Shown one piece after another: positions 46,514 through 55,634 of a stretch of DNA of 64,000 nucleotides. How positions within the stretch are numbered: the stretch's first letter is position 1; every line of letters begins with the position of its first letter. Source of the stretch: Caldithrix sp. (GTDB lineage Bacteria > Calditrichota > Calditrichia > Calditrichales > Calditrichaceae). The stretch spans positions 17,082 to 81,081 of the forward strand of contig DYOS01000003.1 of NCBI GenBank assembly GCA_020720405.1. Reading direction: 5' to 3'. Both the position numbers and the translations under genes were made by a program. The notes under the pieces were generated by a model. It did not search any database, was not told where the DNA came from, and was given only the letters and a program-made list of their open reading frames with translations.

Positions 46514-47209
46514 TCAATTACGGCGTGTTTCATGGCCGATGCGGCCATCATCCAGCGTTAAAACACGGTTTGCCTGACCGCACATTTCTTCATTATGGGT
46601 AACCATTACCAGAGTCTGGCCATACTGGTTATTCAGGTCAAGCATGAGTTTGTACAGCGCCGAGCTATTATGTTTATCCAGATTCCCGGTCGGTTCATCA
46701 GCCAACAGTACTGCCGGCTGATTGATTAAGGCCCGGGCCACGGCCACGCGTTGCTGTTCTCCGCCGGAGAGCTGGTTCGGTTTATGATCGAGACGGTGGC
46801 TTAAACCAACCTCTGCCAATAAATCCGCCGCCCGTTTCCGGTTTTCAGCGTTAACCGGTTGATACATCATCAGGGGAATCAGCACATTTTCCAATGCTGT
46901 AAATTCTGGCAGCAGATGATGAAACTGAAAAACAAAGCCAATATTGCCGTTCCGGAAGCGGGCCAGTTTATCGCTGTTCAGGGAAGTCAGTTCATGTCCG
47001 GAAATAATCACCTGCCCTCGTGTCGGCAGATCCAGCCCGCCTAAAATATGAAGCAGTGTGCTTTTGCCAACACCGGAGGGCCCCATGATAACCACCACTT
47101 CGCCCTGTTTTATTTCCAGGCTGATACCTTTAATAACTTCAGTATGCAAGCTGCCGTCGGAGTAGGTTTTATAGATTTCATTCAGGCTGATCAGGGGCGT
47201 ATTATTCAT
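46514..47209 (-). CDS. lolD: Lipoprotein-releasing ABC transporter ATP-binding protein LolD
   Basis: ATPase of the LolCDE complex that releases lipoproteins from the inner membrane for transport to the outer membrane. The 231-residue protein has Walker A GPSGVGKST, signature LSGGEQQRVAVARAL, Walker B VLLADEPTGNLD and the H-loop VTHNEEM. The start is the ATG at 47207-47209, overlapping the lolC stop by 8 bases; the longer frame has no family match before MNNTPLISL. The abundance of predicted lipoproteins in this window fits. Confidence 0.93.
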   Translation of the reverse strand: MNNTPLISLNEIYKTYSDGSLHTEVIKGISLEIKQGEVVVIMGPSGVGKSTLLHILGGLDLPTRGQVIISGHELTSLNSDKLARFRNGNIGFVFQFHHLLPEFTALENVLIPLMMYQPVNAENRKRAADLLAEVGLSHRLDHKPNQLSGGEQQRVAVARALINQPAVLLADEPTGNLDKHNSSALYKLMLDLNNQYGQTLVMVTHNEEMCGQANRVLTLDDGRIGHETRRN

Positions 47210-48437
47210 AGCGGATGGCCTCCACCGGAACCAGCCGGGATGCTTTGTATGCCGGGTAAACGGCAGCAACTATACTGAGCAGCATGGCCACAGCGGCGAT
47301 GGATACGAAATCGAGCCACTGCATCACTACCGGTAAAGCACTGATTACATACACGTCCGGTGGGAGCGAGATGATTTCAAATTCTTTTTGCAGGAAAACC
47401 ACGCTGTAACCGATCAGGCTGCCGAGAACCGTGCCGATCAGGCCTACCAGAAATCCTTCAAACAGGAAAATTTTCATAATACTGGCCGAGGCAGCACCCA
47501 TCGATTTCAGAATGCCAATCTCCCTTGTTTTTTCCATGGTTACCATAATCAGCGAGCTGATGATATTAAAAGCAGCAACCATAATGATCAGACTCAGGAT
47601 GATAAACGAACCCCATTTTTCTATTTCCATCCACGAAAACAGCGCACGATGCAGATCGTACCAGGTTTGAATGGTATAGGGATAACCGAGTTTTTCTTCA
47701 AGTTGACCGGCCAGGGCAAATGCCCTGTTATAGTCATCCAGCTTTACTTCGATCCATGAAACACCCTGGCCCAGCCCGAAAAGTTTTTGGGCAGCGTCAA
47801 TACCGATATAAGAAAAAACTTTGTCGTATTCATAATAACCCATTTCGACCAGACCAGCCACGTAAAAACGCATCAGCCGGGGCTGAGCAAACAGACCGCC
47901 ATCTTCCGGTATGCTGGCCACAATCACCAGGTCGCCGATGCTCAGGGCACTGATGCCATCGGCCAGATAGCGGCCAAGAACAATACCGGGCAGCATAACG
48001 CCGTCCACTTCCCTCTCGGAAAAATCCAGTGAACCCAGAACCATTTTGTTTTTCAGATCGGAAACACCGTCCACAGAGCTGAGATCGATACCTTTTATCA
48101 CGGCCGGGCTTTGCTGATCCTGCTTACGGATCAGACCCTGGGCATAAATAGCCGGACTGGCGCCGGTCACATGCGGTGTATTGTTCAAAATAGTCAGCAG
48201 AGAATCAGTCCGGGTGATAGGCTGCATAAAAAATTTTCGCAGGCGCAGATGGGCATCAGCGCCAATCAGGCGGGAACGGACTTCCTGCTCAAAGCCATTC
48301 ATCACCGAGAGAACAATAATCAGAGCAGCCACCCCGATCGTCACCCCGCCGATCGATATATAGGTGATGATGGAAATAAAGCCGGTCCGCCGCTTGGCTT
48401 TCAGATAGCGTTTTGCTATAAAATATTCGAAGGACAT
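47202..48437 (-). CDS. lolC: Lipoprotein-releasing system permease LolC/LolE
   Basis: A 411-residue FtsX-like permease with one N-terminal and three C-terminal transmembrane helices around a large periplasmic domain. The N-terminal FIAKRYLKAKRR and GVTIGVAALIIVLSVMNGFE are the LolC/E signature, and the C-terminus carries the EKTREIGILKSMGAASASI block. Only one permease gene is present, so it may form a homodimer as LolF-type proteins do. Start is the ATG at 48435-48437, 4 bases after the lysS stop. Confidence 0.93.
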   Translation of the reverse strand: MSFEYFIAKRYLKAKRRTGFISIITYISIGGVTIGVAALIIVLSVMNGFEQEVRSRLIGADAHLRLRKFFMQPITRTDSLLTILNNTPHVTGASPAIYAQGLIRKQDQQSPAVIKGIDLSSVDGVSDLKNKMVLGSLDFSEREVDGVMLPGIVLGRYLADGISALSIGDLVIVASIPEDGGLFAQPRLMRFYVAGLVEMGYYEYDKVFSYIGIDAAQKLFGLGQGVSWIEVKLDDYNRAFALAGQLEEKLGYPYTIQTWYDLHRALFSWMEIEKWGSFIILSLIIMVAAFNIISSLIMVTMEKTREIGILKSMGAASASIMKIFLFEGFLVGLIGTVLGSLIGYSVVFLQKEFEIISLPPDVYVISALPVVMQWLDFVSIAAVAMLLSIVAAVYPAYKASRLVPVEAIRYE

Positions 48438-48441
48438 AAAA

Positions 48442-49935
48442 TTATTTGCTTTCCGGCCGCATGTGCGGAAAGAACAGCACATCACGGATACTGGGTTGAT
48501 CGGTCATTAGCATCACCAGGCGGTCGATGCCAATGCCCAAACCGGCTGTTGGCGGCATACCAGTTTCGATGGCCCGGAGAAAATCTTCATCTAAAACCTG
48601 AGCTTCCTCATCGCCGCGGGCTTTTAAATCCATCTGATCCATAAACCGCGCCCGTTGATCAACCGGATCATTCAATTCGCTGAAACAATTGGCTATTTCT
48701 TTGCCGCCGATAATGGGTTCAAACCGTTCCACCAGGCGCGGATTGGTGCGGTGTTTCTTGGCCAGCGGCGACATTTCAACCGGATAATCAATAATAAAAG
48801 TTGGCTGAATCAGATTCGGTTCTACCTTTTCCCCGAAAATTTCATCGATAATTTTTCCGGCGCCCAATTCCGGACCAATTTCAATTTTTAATTTATCGGC
48901 AAAGCTGCGCAGGGCAGTTTCATCCATCCCGGAGATATCGGTTCCGGTAAATTCCCGGATCGCCTCAAACATAGAAAGCCGGCGCCAGGGTGCTTTCAAC
49001 TCGATATCATGTCCATTGTATTTTATCTGTGTCGTGCCAAGGACAGTGCTGGCAATGTAAGTAAAAAGATTCTCGACGAATTCCATCATCCAGAAATAGT
49101 CCTTATAGGCCACATAAAGTTCAACCTGGGTAAATTCCGGATTATGAAACCGGTCCATGCCCTCATTCCGGAAATCTTTGGCAAATTCATAAACCCGGTC
49201 AAAGCCGCCAACGATCAACCTTTTCAGATAAAGTTCATTGGCAATTCTCAGATACAGCGTAGTATCGAGGGTGTTATGATGTGTTTTAAAAGGCCGTGCT
49301 GCCGCACCGCCATAAATGGGCTGGAGCACCGGTGTTTCCACCTCAAGAAATTCATGTTGGTTCAGGAAATCACGCATGGCCGTAATAATTTTACTGCGTT
49401 TTACAAAAACTTCCTTCACTTCCGGATTGACAATAAGGTCTACATAACGTTGGCGGTAGCGTAATTCCTTATCCGCAAACTGATCGAAAACCACTTTTTC
49501 GCCGTCCTGTTCCTTCTCTTTGACAATAGGTAAAGGGCGGATCGACTTGGAAAGCAATTCGATCTTATCGGCAAAGATTGTTATTTCGCCTGTTTTTGTT
49601 TTAAACACCCGGCCGTCCACGCCAAGAAAATCGCCGATATCCAGAATTTTAAACATTTCAAGGGCCTCATCGCCAATCTCATCCTTACGCAGATAGACCT
49701 GAATTTTTCCCTGCGAATCCTGCAGGTGGCAGAAGGCTGCCTTGCCCATTAAACGCACCGACATGATCCGCCCGGCGATTTTAACCGGTTTCTCCTGAAG
49801 CGCCTCATAGTCTTCAAGAATATCATTGGACTGATGGGTGCGCTCAAAATGATAGGGATAGGGATTTATGGATTTTTCCCGCAGGACATCAAGTTTATCA
49901 CGGCGAATTTTTATAAGTTGATTTATTTCTTCCAA
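48442..49935 (-). CDS. lysS: Lysyl-tRNA synthetase, class II
   Basis: Charges tRNA-Lys. The 497-residue protein has the N-terminal OB-fold anticodon-binding domain (about 55-155: [20 protein letters not shown]) and the class II core with motif 2 ([18 protein letters not shown]) and motif 3 ([14 protein letters not shown]). Normal bacterial length. It lies 23 bases downstream of prfB, a gene order conserved in many bacteria. Confidence 0.98.
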   Translation of the reverse strand: MEEINQLIKIRRDKLDVLREKSINPYPYHFERTHQSNDILEDYEALQEKPVKIAGRIMSVRLMGKAAFCHLQDSQGKIQVYLRKDEIGDEALEMFKILDIGDFLGVDGRVFKTKTGEITIFADKIELLSKSIRPLPIVKEKEQDGEKVVFDQFADKELRYRQRYVDLIVNPEVKEVFVKRSKIITAMRDFLNQHEFLEVETPVLQPIYGGAAARPFKTHHNTLDTTLYLRIANELYLKRLIVGGFDRVYEFAKDFRNEGMDRFHNPEFTQVELYVAYKDYFWMMEFVENLFTYIASTVLGTTQIKYNGHDIELKAPWRRLSMFEAIREFTGTDISGMDETALRSFADKLKIEIGPELGAGKIIDEIFGEKVEPNLIQPTFIIDYPVEMSPLAKKHRTNPRLVERFEPIIGGKEIANCFSELNDPVDQRARFMDQMDLKARGDEEAQVLDEDFLRAIETGMPPTAGLGIGIDRLVMLMTDQPSIRDVLFFPHMRPESK

Positions 49936-49958
49936 AATGAACTCCTGACTATAATATG

Positions 49959-51057
49959 CTATTTGGCAAATTGAACCAGATATTCCTGTATAAACTGATC
50001 GAGATCCCCGTCCATCACCTGTTGAACGTTGCTGGTTTCAATATCAGTGCGGTGGTCTTTTACCATATTGTAGGGGTGAAAAACATAAGACCGGATTTGA
50101 CTACCCCAGGCGATTTCCCGTTTATTTTCTTCATATTCTTTCTTTTTTGATTCCTGCTCTGCCAATTTAAGCTGATATAGTTTTGCACCAAGCATTTTCA
50201 TGGCGCTGGCTTTATTTTTATGCTGTGATCGTTCATTCTGACATTGAACCACAATCCCGGTCGGCAGATGGGTGATGCGGATGGCCGAATCTGTTTTATT
50301 TACATGCTGTCCACCTGCCCCGCTGGCCCGGAAAGTATCAATCCGCAAATCAGCCGTATTGATCTGGACATCGATAGTTTCATCAATTTCCGGAAGGACA
50401 AATACCGAGGCAAAAGAAGTATGGCGGCGGCTGTTTGAATCGAAGGGTGAAATTCGGACCAGACGATGAACACCGGCTTCGGCTTTCAGATAACCGTAAG
50501 CATATTCCCCGGTAATTTCAATAGTCACGCTTTTTATACCGGCTTCATCGCCGGACTGGAAATCAAGTATTTCAGTGTTGAATTTCCGGCGTTCAGCATA
50601 CCGCATATACATTCTCATCAGCATTTCCGCCCAATCCTGGCTTTCAGTTCCACCGGCTCCCGGATGAATAGTGAGCAGAGCATTTTTAGGATCATCATGG
50701 TGACCCAGCATCCGCCTGAATTCAAGAGAATTCAGAAGTTCTGCCACGGTTTCCGCCTGTGCCCGGGTCTCCAATTCCATTTCTGCTGAGGCTTCTTCAG
50801 CTAACAGTCCTTCATAAACATTAAGTTCATCGAGAGCTGACTGCACCTGATCATAAGCCTGAATCCAGGATTTCAGAGAATTTATTTCTTTTAGAACGAG
50901 CTGGGCAGATTCATTATCATTCCAGAACCCGTCAATTAAAGTTCCCTTCTCAAGATTCGTGATCTGTTCCTGTTTCTTATCTATTTCAAAGATAACTCCG
51001 GAGTTTGTTTAGTCTTTTTGAATAGTCTTTAGCCATTTCAGATTGTTCGATGGTCAT
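49959..51057 (-). CDS. prfB: Peptide chain release factor 2, expressed by programmed +1 frameshift
   Basis: Terminates translation at UGA and UAA. The gene is in two frames: 23 codons from the ATG at 51055-51057 ([12 protein letters not shown] onward) end in an in-frame TGA at 50986-50988. A +1 shift at CTT-T joins them to the main frame ([15 protein letters not shown] onward), giving 365 residues, the usual RF2 size. The SPF tripeptide that reads the stop codon ([10 protein letters not shown]) and the catalytic GGQ ([14 protein letters not shown]) are present. The TAA of the upstream gene abuts the ATG directly. Confidence 0.97.
50986..51003 (-). promoter_or_regulatory. Programmed +1 frameshift site of prfB
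   Basis: The slippery CTTTGA (50986-50991) carries the in-frame TGA. An internal Shine-Dalgarno-like GGAG (50996-50999) lies 4 bases before the CTT, as in the well-studied E. coli site. Low RF2 makes the ribosome pause at TGA and shift, so RF2 controls its own synthesis. Confidence 0.93.
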
Positions 51058-52644
51058 TTAATAGATCTCCATGATTTTCAAATTATTAAAATAATGATTT
51101 ATAATTTCTTCAGAACTATGGCCTGTACTGGCCAATGTACAGGCACCGACTTTGCATAAACCGAGGCCTGGCCCCATACCGGCGCCGATTAGTGTAAAAT
51201 TTATTGGAATACCATCTTCGCCCAATTCTGATTTTATAATAAAACAGGAACTTTTCAGGGTCTGTTCAGCCAATGCAGAACAAATATTTTGATCACCGGT
51301 GATGTGTAGATTTTTTAAACTGGCCAGAATCTGAATTTCTTCGATGCGACCGGATTTGCTTCGCCTGAGCGGAATCAGGTCATAGATAGTACCCAAATTT
51401 TCACCTGTCTTCGAAAAAAGTATTTCTTCCAATTCAAGCCTGGTATAAAAAACTTCCCATCTGAATGCATTCTGCCCCAACTGCACACCTTCCACATCAG
51501 GTGCATGATCGGAATTGCAGAGGGTATCCGGCTTAGAGGCTATCCACTGCCTGACACCTTTCTCCGTCTTCAGATTTAAGGGCACTTCAGATTCAGGGAA
51601 AAAATCAAATCCACTTTTTCCAATTTTATACCCGTGACGGAATTGATTCCGGATATCATTTTCCCTGAAACCGCCACAAGAATAAGTATGCCGGACATCT
51701 GCCACTTCCGAGTCAGAGATCAGAATTTGACCAAACGTTGATTTGACAGCTTCAGATATCAAAGAATCATCATACAAATTGCCGTAAAATCTCAAACAAT
51801 GACCGGTGCTGCAATAATCAAAGGGTTCCAAGGCATGTTCAATTCGATAACGATAAATGGCCTGGGTTCTGAATATCAGGGCCATAGTTCTGGCAAATTC
51901 AAAGGGAACACCACGGCCGACTTCGGAAAGAAGCGCCCCTTCAACATAGGATTCCAGATTTATTTCGAGTATAGCCCTGAGCGTAGCAGTCTCATCAAAT
52001 TCAAAAGTGATTGGTCCATAAAAGTATAAATTCTCATGAAAACTTTTGATCCGCTGACAATTATTTATCTCAATATGATGGAACTTGATATAAGCTGATT
52101 CTGAATCTGTAATGATTTTGAATCCATCCTGTACTTCAAACAGATACTCATTATCCGTGTTTAATAACTCTACCGAACCGGTTCCCTTTTTTATTTCTTC
52201 CTTATGAATACGGCAATTTTCTAAAAGTCCAAATAACAGGGCTTCTTTTCTGGCAATATCTTCCGATTCATAAGGTCCGGTCAAAAGGGCAAAATAGTGG
52301 TTATCACCAAGAATGCCTGTGCTATTACAGATTTTCCCGCCAAACTCACGGATTTTAGCGTTTTGTTGCTCCGGATATCTGGTTCGTTGAAAATCGATTA
52401 AATAACTTTTCTGATCTGCCTCAGCCAGGACCAAATAATAAGAATAAACCGCTTGCTGGCCATCCGTAACCTTAGCGCGCCACAAGGTTGGGCTTTCTGT
52501 CTGATTCAGCACAACATGGTTGTCATGGCTCAAGAGATCATAATGTCCGCCATGAACGGAGAAATTTACAGAATGCAGACCTTTAAACAGACAGATTTTA
52601 AATTTTAGTTTATTAGCGGTTTCGGGAAGGTTTAATTTTTGCAT
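51058..52644 (-). CDS. SpoIID/LytB-domain protein with no visible signal peptide
   Basis: A 528-residue protein of the SpoIID/LytB group, whose sporulation member is a lytic transglycosylase and whose LytB members enhance amidases. The SpoIID core is at about 231-320 (LESYVEGALLSEVG, RTQAIYRYRIEH, CSTGHCLRFYG), and the closing GAGMGPGLGLCKVGA near 493-507 has Pro where most have His (GHGVGM). An upstream stretch (117-141: ALLTGPYESEDIARKEA) looks like a SPOR repeat. There is no N-terminal signal peptide, so location is unclear. Its stop abuts the prfB ATG. Confidence 0.78.
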   Translation of the reverse strand: MQKLNLPETANKLKFKICLFKGLHSVNFSVHGGHYDLLSHDNHVVLNQTESPTLWRAKVTDGQQAVYSYYLVLAEADQKSYLIDFQRTRYPEQQNAKIREFGGKICNSTGILGDNHYFALLTGPYESEDIARKEALLFGLLENCRIHKEEIKKGTGSVELLNTDNEYLFEVQDGFKIITDSESAYIKFHHIEINNCQRIKSFHENLYFYGPITFEFDETATLRAILEINLESYVEGALLSEVGRGVPFEFARTMALIFRTQAIYRYRIEHALEPFDYCSTGHCLRFYGNLYDDSLISEAVKSTFGQILISDSEVADVRHTYSCGGFRENDIRNQFRHGYKIGKSGFDFFPESEVPLNLKTEKGVRQWIASKPDTLCNSDHAPDVEGVQLGQNAFRWEVFYTRLELEEILFSKTGENLGTIYDLIPLRRSKSGRIEEIQILASLKNLHITGDQNICSALAEQTLKSSCFIIKSELGEDGIPINFTLIGAGMGPGLGLCKVGACTLASTGHSSEEIINHYFNNLKIMEIY

Positions 52645-52675
52645 TCAAAATGAATCTAATTGTTAGGTTGGGAAA

Positions 52676-52704
52676 AATATAAATTCAGACCAGATAGTTT
52701 TCAA
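52676..52704 (-). promoter_or_regulatory. Sigma-70-type promoter for the SpoIID-prfB-lysS-lol-recG group
   Basis: Minus strand: -35 TTGAAA (52699-52704), 17 bases, -10 TATATT (52676-52681). Predicted transcription start is about 25 bases before the ATG at 52644. It lies just downstream of the terminator at 52729-52755, which isolates it from the barrel genes. Confidence 0.65.
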
Positions 52705-52728
52705 GGAACCGCTTGCCTGTAATGAAAT

Positions 52729-52755
52729 AAAAAACCCCGCCGGAGCGGGGTTTTT
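52729..52755. terminator. Strong GC-rich terminator after the tandem barrel genes
   Basis: A perfect stem of ACCCCGC / GCGGGGT with a 4-base loop is flanked by A and T tracts on both sides, so it can work in either direction. It ends the transcript of the barrel gene at 52761. Confidence 0.92.
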
Positions 52756-52760
52756 AAATT

Positions 52761-53900
52761 TTATTCGCCTTCTTCCTGAAGAATTTGTTTTAGTTCTTCA
52801 AGTTCCTTTTCAGCTGTTTCACGTTCTTCCTTCAGTTTATCCAGTTCTTCCTGGATTTGGGCAGACTTTTCTCTGTCTTCCACTATTTGCTGGAAGAAAT
52901 CAACACGTTTTTTAAATTCATCGCGTTGTACTTCGGCACTGGTCTGGTGGGATACGGTGAATGGCAAAATTTTAAAATTCAAACCAATCTGGGCTTTCCA
53001 GGCCGCATAATTCGGCAAATCTTGTTCTTCCCGGCCAACTGCTGCGGATACATTTGTTGTTTCTTCATCCGGTGAAACGCGGACACTGACACCAAAATCC
53101 AAGGACATCCAGGAAAGTGCATTATAGCGCAGACTGGGAGTAAGATACATCCAGCTTTCCCGGCTGTAAACGAATTCATCCGGTTCATTCAGATAAAAAA
53201 CGCCATTAAGCTCCATTCTGTAATCAAAGAGCTGGGTTGGATAAACAGCAGCGAGACCAACCTGAAGTTCAGATGAATTTTTCGTTGCTTTGCTTTCGAA
53301 TGTTGAAGTCTTATAAACGACTCTACCTGCTTCGTTGTGATTCCACCAATTTAGATTTAAATGGGCGTTCAACGACCGATCCGGCAGGTATTGGTCTTTA
53401 TAATAGGATAAAGCCGAACCAATCCCATATTCAACGGCACCGCTGGCATACTCGGTGAATGGATAATTATGTTCCTCACCGGTCGGGAGTCGTACCCCGA
53501 TCAATCCCGAGCCATACATATGGCGATCGCCAAAAGCGAATGAACCTGCTTTAAAAAGCAGGAATATATCTCCCGGCAGATTATATTCATTTTCGGCATG
53601 GGTATCCTGGTAAATTTGCGGGGCAACAGTAAAATCAAAATGATCTGTAATGCCATAAGTTATGGCCAGGTTTCCGTTTACCAGCCAATAATTAACTGCG
53701 CTAAAATCGAGAGGCTTTGTACCCTGGCCAACGAAGTCAGTAACTTTTGTAAAAAAATTCATATTACTGTGAACTTCAAGCCTGCCTTTTTCAAATGTTC
53801 TGGCAGTTTGGGTAAAAATCAGGCTGCGGCTGCCATTGGGCAATTGCCCATAGAGCTGAACTATAAAAGCAAATAGGGTGAGTAGAATCAGCTTTCTCAT
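52761..53900 (-). CDS. Predicted outer-membrane barrel with C-terminal coiled coil, paralogue 2
   Basis: A 379-residue protein: signal peptide 1-18, then about 300 residues of alternating aromatic/hydrophobic strands typical of a beta-barrel (VNYWLVNGNLAITYGI, YPFTEYASGAVEYGIG, YRMELNGVFYLNEPDEF), and a final 55-residue charged coiled coil (VDFFQQIVEDREKSAQIQE, then heptads of Leu, Glu and Lys). I recognise no named family. It is clearly related to the gene upstream, with the same order of blocks. A GC-rich terminator follows. Confidence 0.75.
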   Translation of the reverse strand: MRKLILLTLFAFIVQLYGQLPNGSRSLIFTQTARTFEKGRLEVHSNMNFFTKVTDFVGQGTKPLDFSAVNYWLVNGNLAITYGITDHFDFTVAPQIYQDTHAENEYNLPGDIFLLFKAGSFAFGDRHMYGSGLIGVRLPTGEEHNYPFTEYASGAVEYGIGSALSYYKDQYLPDRSLNAHLNLNWWNHNEAGRVVYKTSTFESKATKNSSELQVGLAAVYPTQLFDYRMELNGVFYLNEPDEFVYSRESWMYLTPSLRYNALSWMSLDFGVSVRVSPDEETTNVSAAVGREEQDLPNYAAWKAQIGLNFKILPFTVSHQTSAEVQRDEFKKRVDFFQQIVEDREKSAQIQEELDKLKEERETAEKELEELKQILQEEGE

Positions 53901-53921
53901 TTTATTCTCCCGGAATAGTTT

Positions 53922-55049
53922 TTATTCATCCAATATTTTCTTCAATTCTTCGATTTCGTCTTCGGCTTCTTTTCTAATCTTTTTAAGATTTTCTAATTCT
54001 TCCTGAATGGTCTCAGCTTTTTCGCGTTCTTTGACAATGGTTTCAAAGGTATCTATTCTTTGCTGAGCTTCGGTTTGTTCATAATCAATTTCAGACTTTC
54101 CACCAAAGCCGGCTAAATTAAGAGCATAATTGGCACCCATATAAATTTTCCATTTTGGGTAACTGGCCGGCAAATCAAGCGAAGTAGATGGAATTGGAAT
54201 CGTTGCAGTAGTCCATTCCCGCTCCGGAGAAATTAAAAAATCGGTGCCTAAGTCAATAGATAAATTGTTGAGTGGTTTAAAACGCAGGCTTGGCGATAAT
54301 ATTGCGAATTCTTCAGCACTATAAATAAATTCATCCGGTCTTTGCAGATACAATATGCCGCTGAGTTCAACTCTGAAATCAAAAAGCGGAGTGGGAAAAA
54401 CACTGGCCAGGGCAAGCCGGAAATCACTGGAATTGACTTTTGCTTTTAAGTTCTGGCCATCGGAAAATTTATATTTTTGACCTAGTTCGTTATGATTCCA
54501 CCAACCCATATTCAGATGCATATTGTAGGAGCGGTTTGGTAAATAGGGATCAAGATAGAAGGATGCAGCATACATCAATCCATATTCGAAAGCACCGCTG
54601 GCATATTCAGCAAAAGGATAATTATGAACTTCACCGACAGGAATTCTGGTACTGAGCATGAATGCCTGTCTGAAATAATTCTGACCAAATTTGAAATTAC
54701 CGGCGCGGAAGGTTAAAAAAATGTCATCAGGCAGGTTGAATTCATTTTTCTGATGTGTATCCTGATATACCCTTAAACCAACATGAACATCATAATTCTC
54801 ATGGATACCATAACCAAAAACTGCATTACCGGCCACCAGCCAATAATTAACCGTTTCAAAATCCACAGGTTCTGACGAACCAATAAAATCGCCAACCTTT
54901 GTATAGAAATTCATGTTGCTGCTGACCGACATTTGCCCTTTTTTTATGGTTCTTGCCGGTTGAGTATGAAGTAAGGTGGCATCTGCGTTATAGAGCTGGG
55001 CGAAAGCCAAATTTGTACTAATGAGAATGAATAATAACTTTTTTATCAT
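53922..55049 (-). CDS. Predicted outer-membrane barrel with C-terminal coiled coil, paralogue 1
   Basis: A 375-residue protein: signal peptide 1-17 (ATG at 55047-55049, AGGAG 7 bases upstream), barrel-like strands to about 310, then a charged coiled coil (IDTFETIVKEREKAETIQE onward). Shared blocks with the next gene include SSNMNFYTKVGDFIGS, VNYWLVAGN, YPFAEYASGAFEYG and PDEFIYS. The coiled coil would sit in the periplasm if the barrel ends inward, and could reach cell-wall or inner-membrane partners; that topology is inferred. Function unknown. Confidence 0.75.
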   Translation of the reverse strand: MIKKLLFILISTNLAFAQLYNADATLLHTQPARTIKKGQMSVSSNMNFYTKVGDFIGSSEPVDFETVNYWLVAGNAVFGYGIHENYDVHVGLRVYQDTHQKNEFNLPDDIFLTFRAGNFKFGQNYFRQAFMLSTRIPVGEVHNYPFAEYASGAFEYGLMYAASFYLDPYLPNRSYNMHLNMGWWNHNELGQKYKFSDGQNLKAKVNSSDFRLALASVFPTPLFDFRVELSGILYLQRPDEFIYSAEEFAILSPSLRFKPLNNLSIDLGTDFLISPEREWTTATIPIPSTSLDLPASYPKWKIYMGANYALNLAGFGGKSEIDYEQTEAQQRIDTFETIVKEREKAETIQEELENLKKIRKEAEDEIEELKKILDE

Positions 55050-55120
55050 ATTAATACTCCTGACGCAACCTGTTTTCAAATATTATGTTAAAATGTAACA
55101 TTATTTCTTTAATTTTGATA

Positions 55121-55149
55121 AAAATAATATATTTTTTTATCTGTTTCAA
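55121..55149 (-). promoter_or_regulatory. Candidate promoter for the tandem barrel genes
   Basis: Minus strand: TTGAAA (55144-55149), 17 bases, TATTTT (55121-55126), overlapping the end of the SLBB gene. The 96-base gap is very AT-rich, so chance matches are likely. A 6-base inverted repeat (ATGTTA / TAACAT, 55085-55101) lies downstream in the leader. Confidence 0.3.
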
Positions 55150-55634
55150 TTAACCCTGTTCGCCAATACGAAAACATTCATTATGATGGCAATATCCCGC
55201 ATGATGGCCACGAATCTGGCAAAAATATCCTGAACACTTCCTGATACAATTACCGTATCACCGGGCTGCAAGGCCGGAAGCAATTCGACATCGCCGGACT
55301 TTAAAAAAATTTCCACATCTACCCGGATAACTTCCTGATTTTTACGGACCAGACGAACATCATTCAGACGGGCTGTGTTTAAGGGACCACCAGCCGAGGA
55401 AATCAAATCAATCAAAGTATAAGCGCTCGGAATACTGTAAATTCCCGGTCGTTGGACATGCCCCCATAGATTGACATTTACCAGAAGGATATCGTCACCG
55501 CCTAATATGTACTGGGCCGGTCGGTCAGAATATTGTGAAACACCTTTGTTGCCCAATCCAAGAGCATCAAATTCCTGAGCCTGTAGTGTGGAAATACTGA
55601 TCAGTAAAAGCAAACCAAACAGAATTCTTCTCAT
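55146..55634 (-). CDS. Small exported SLBB-domain protein
   Basis: A 162-residue protein with a signal peptide ending near LQAQ (19-20) and one SLBB-type beta-grasp domain (about 40-130: YILGGDDILLVNVN, GHVQRPGIYSIPSAYTLIDL, ISSAGGPLNTARLNDVRLVR, LQPGDTVIVSGS). The C-terminal 30 residues are hydrophobic (FVAIMRDIAIIMNVFVL), suggesting a membrane anchor. Wza-type polysaccharide exporters have this domain, but the polysaccharide export N-terminal domain is missing, and no capsule genes are nearby. Its start shares one base with the stop of the upstream lipoprotein gene. Confidence 0.85.
   Translation of the reverse strand: MRRILFGLLLLISISTLQAQEFDALGLGNKGVSQYSDRPAQYILGGDDILLVNVNLWGHVQRPGIYSIPSAYTLIDLISSAGGPLNTARLNDVRLVRKNQEVIRVDVEIFLKSGDVELLPALQPGDTVIVSGSVQDIFARFVAIMRDIAIIMNVFVLANRVN

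Noticed and set aside
49959..50846. Release factor 2 as a truncated 295-residue gene
   Set aside because: The missing N-terminus is found upstream by a +1 shift at CTTTGA, giving full length. It is a programmed frameshift, not a broken gene.
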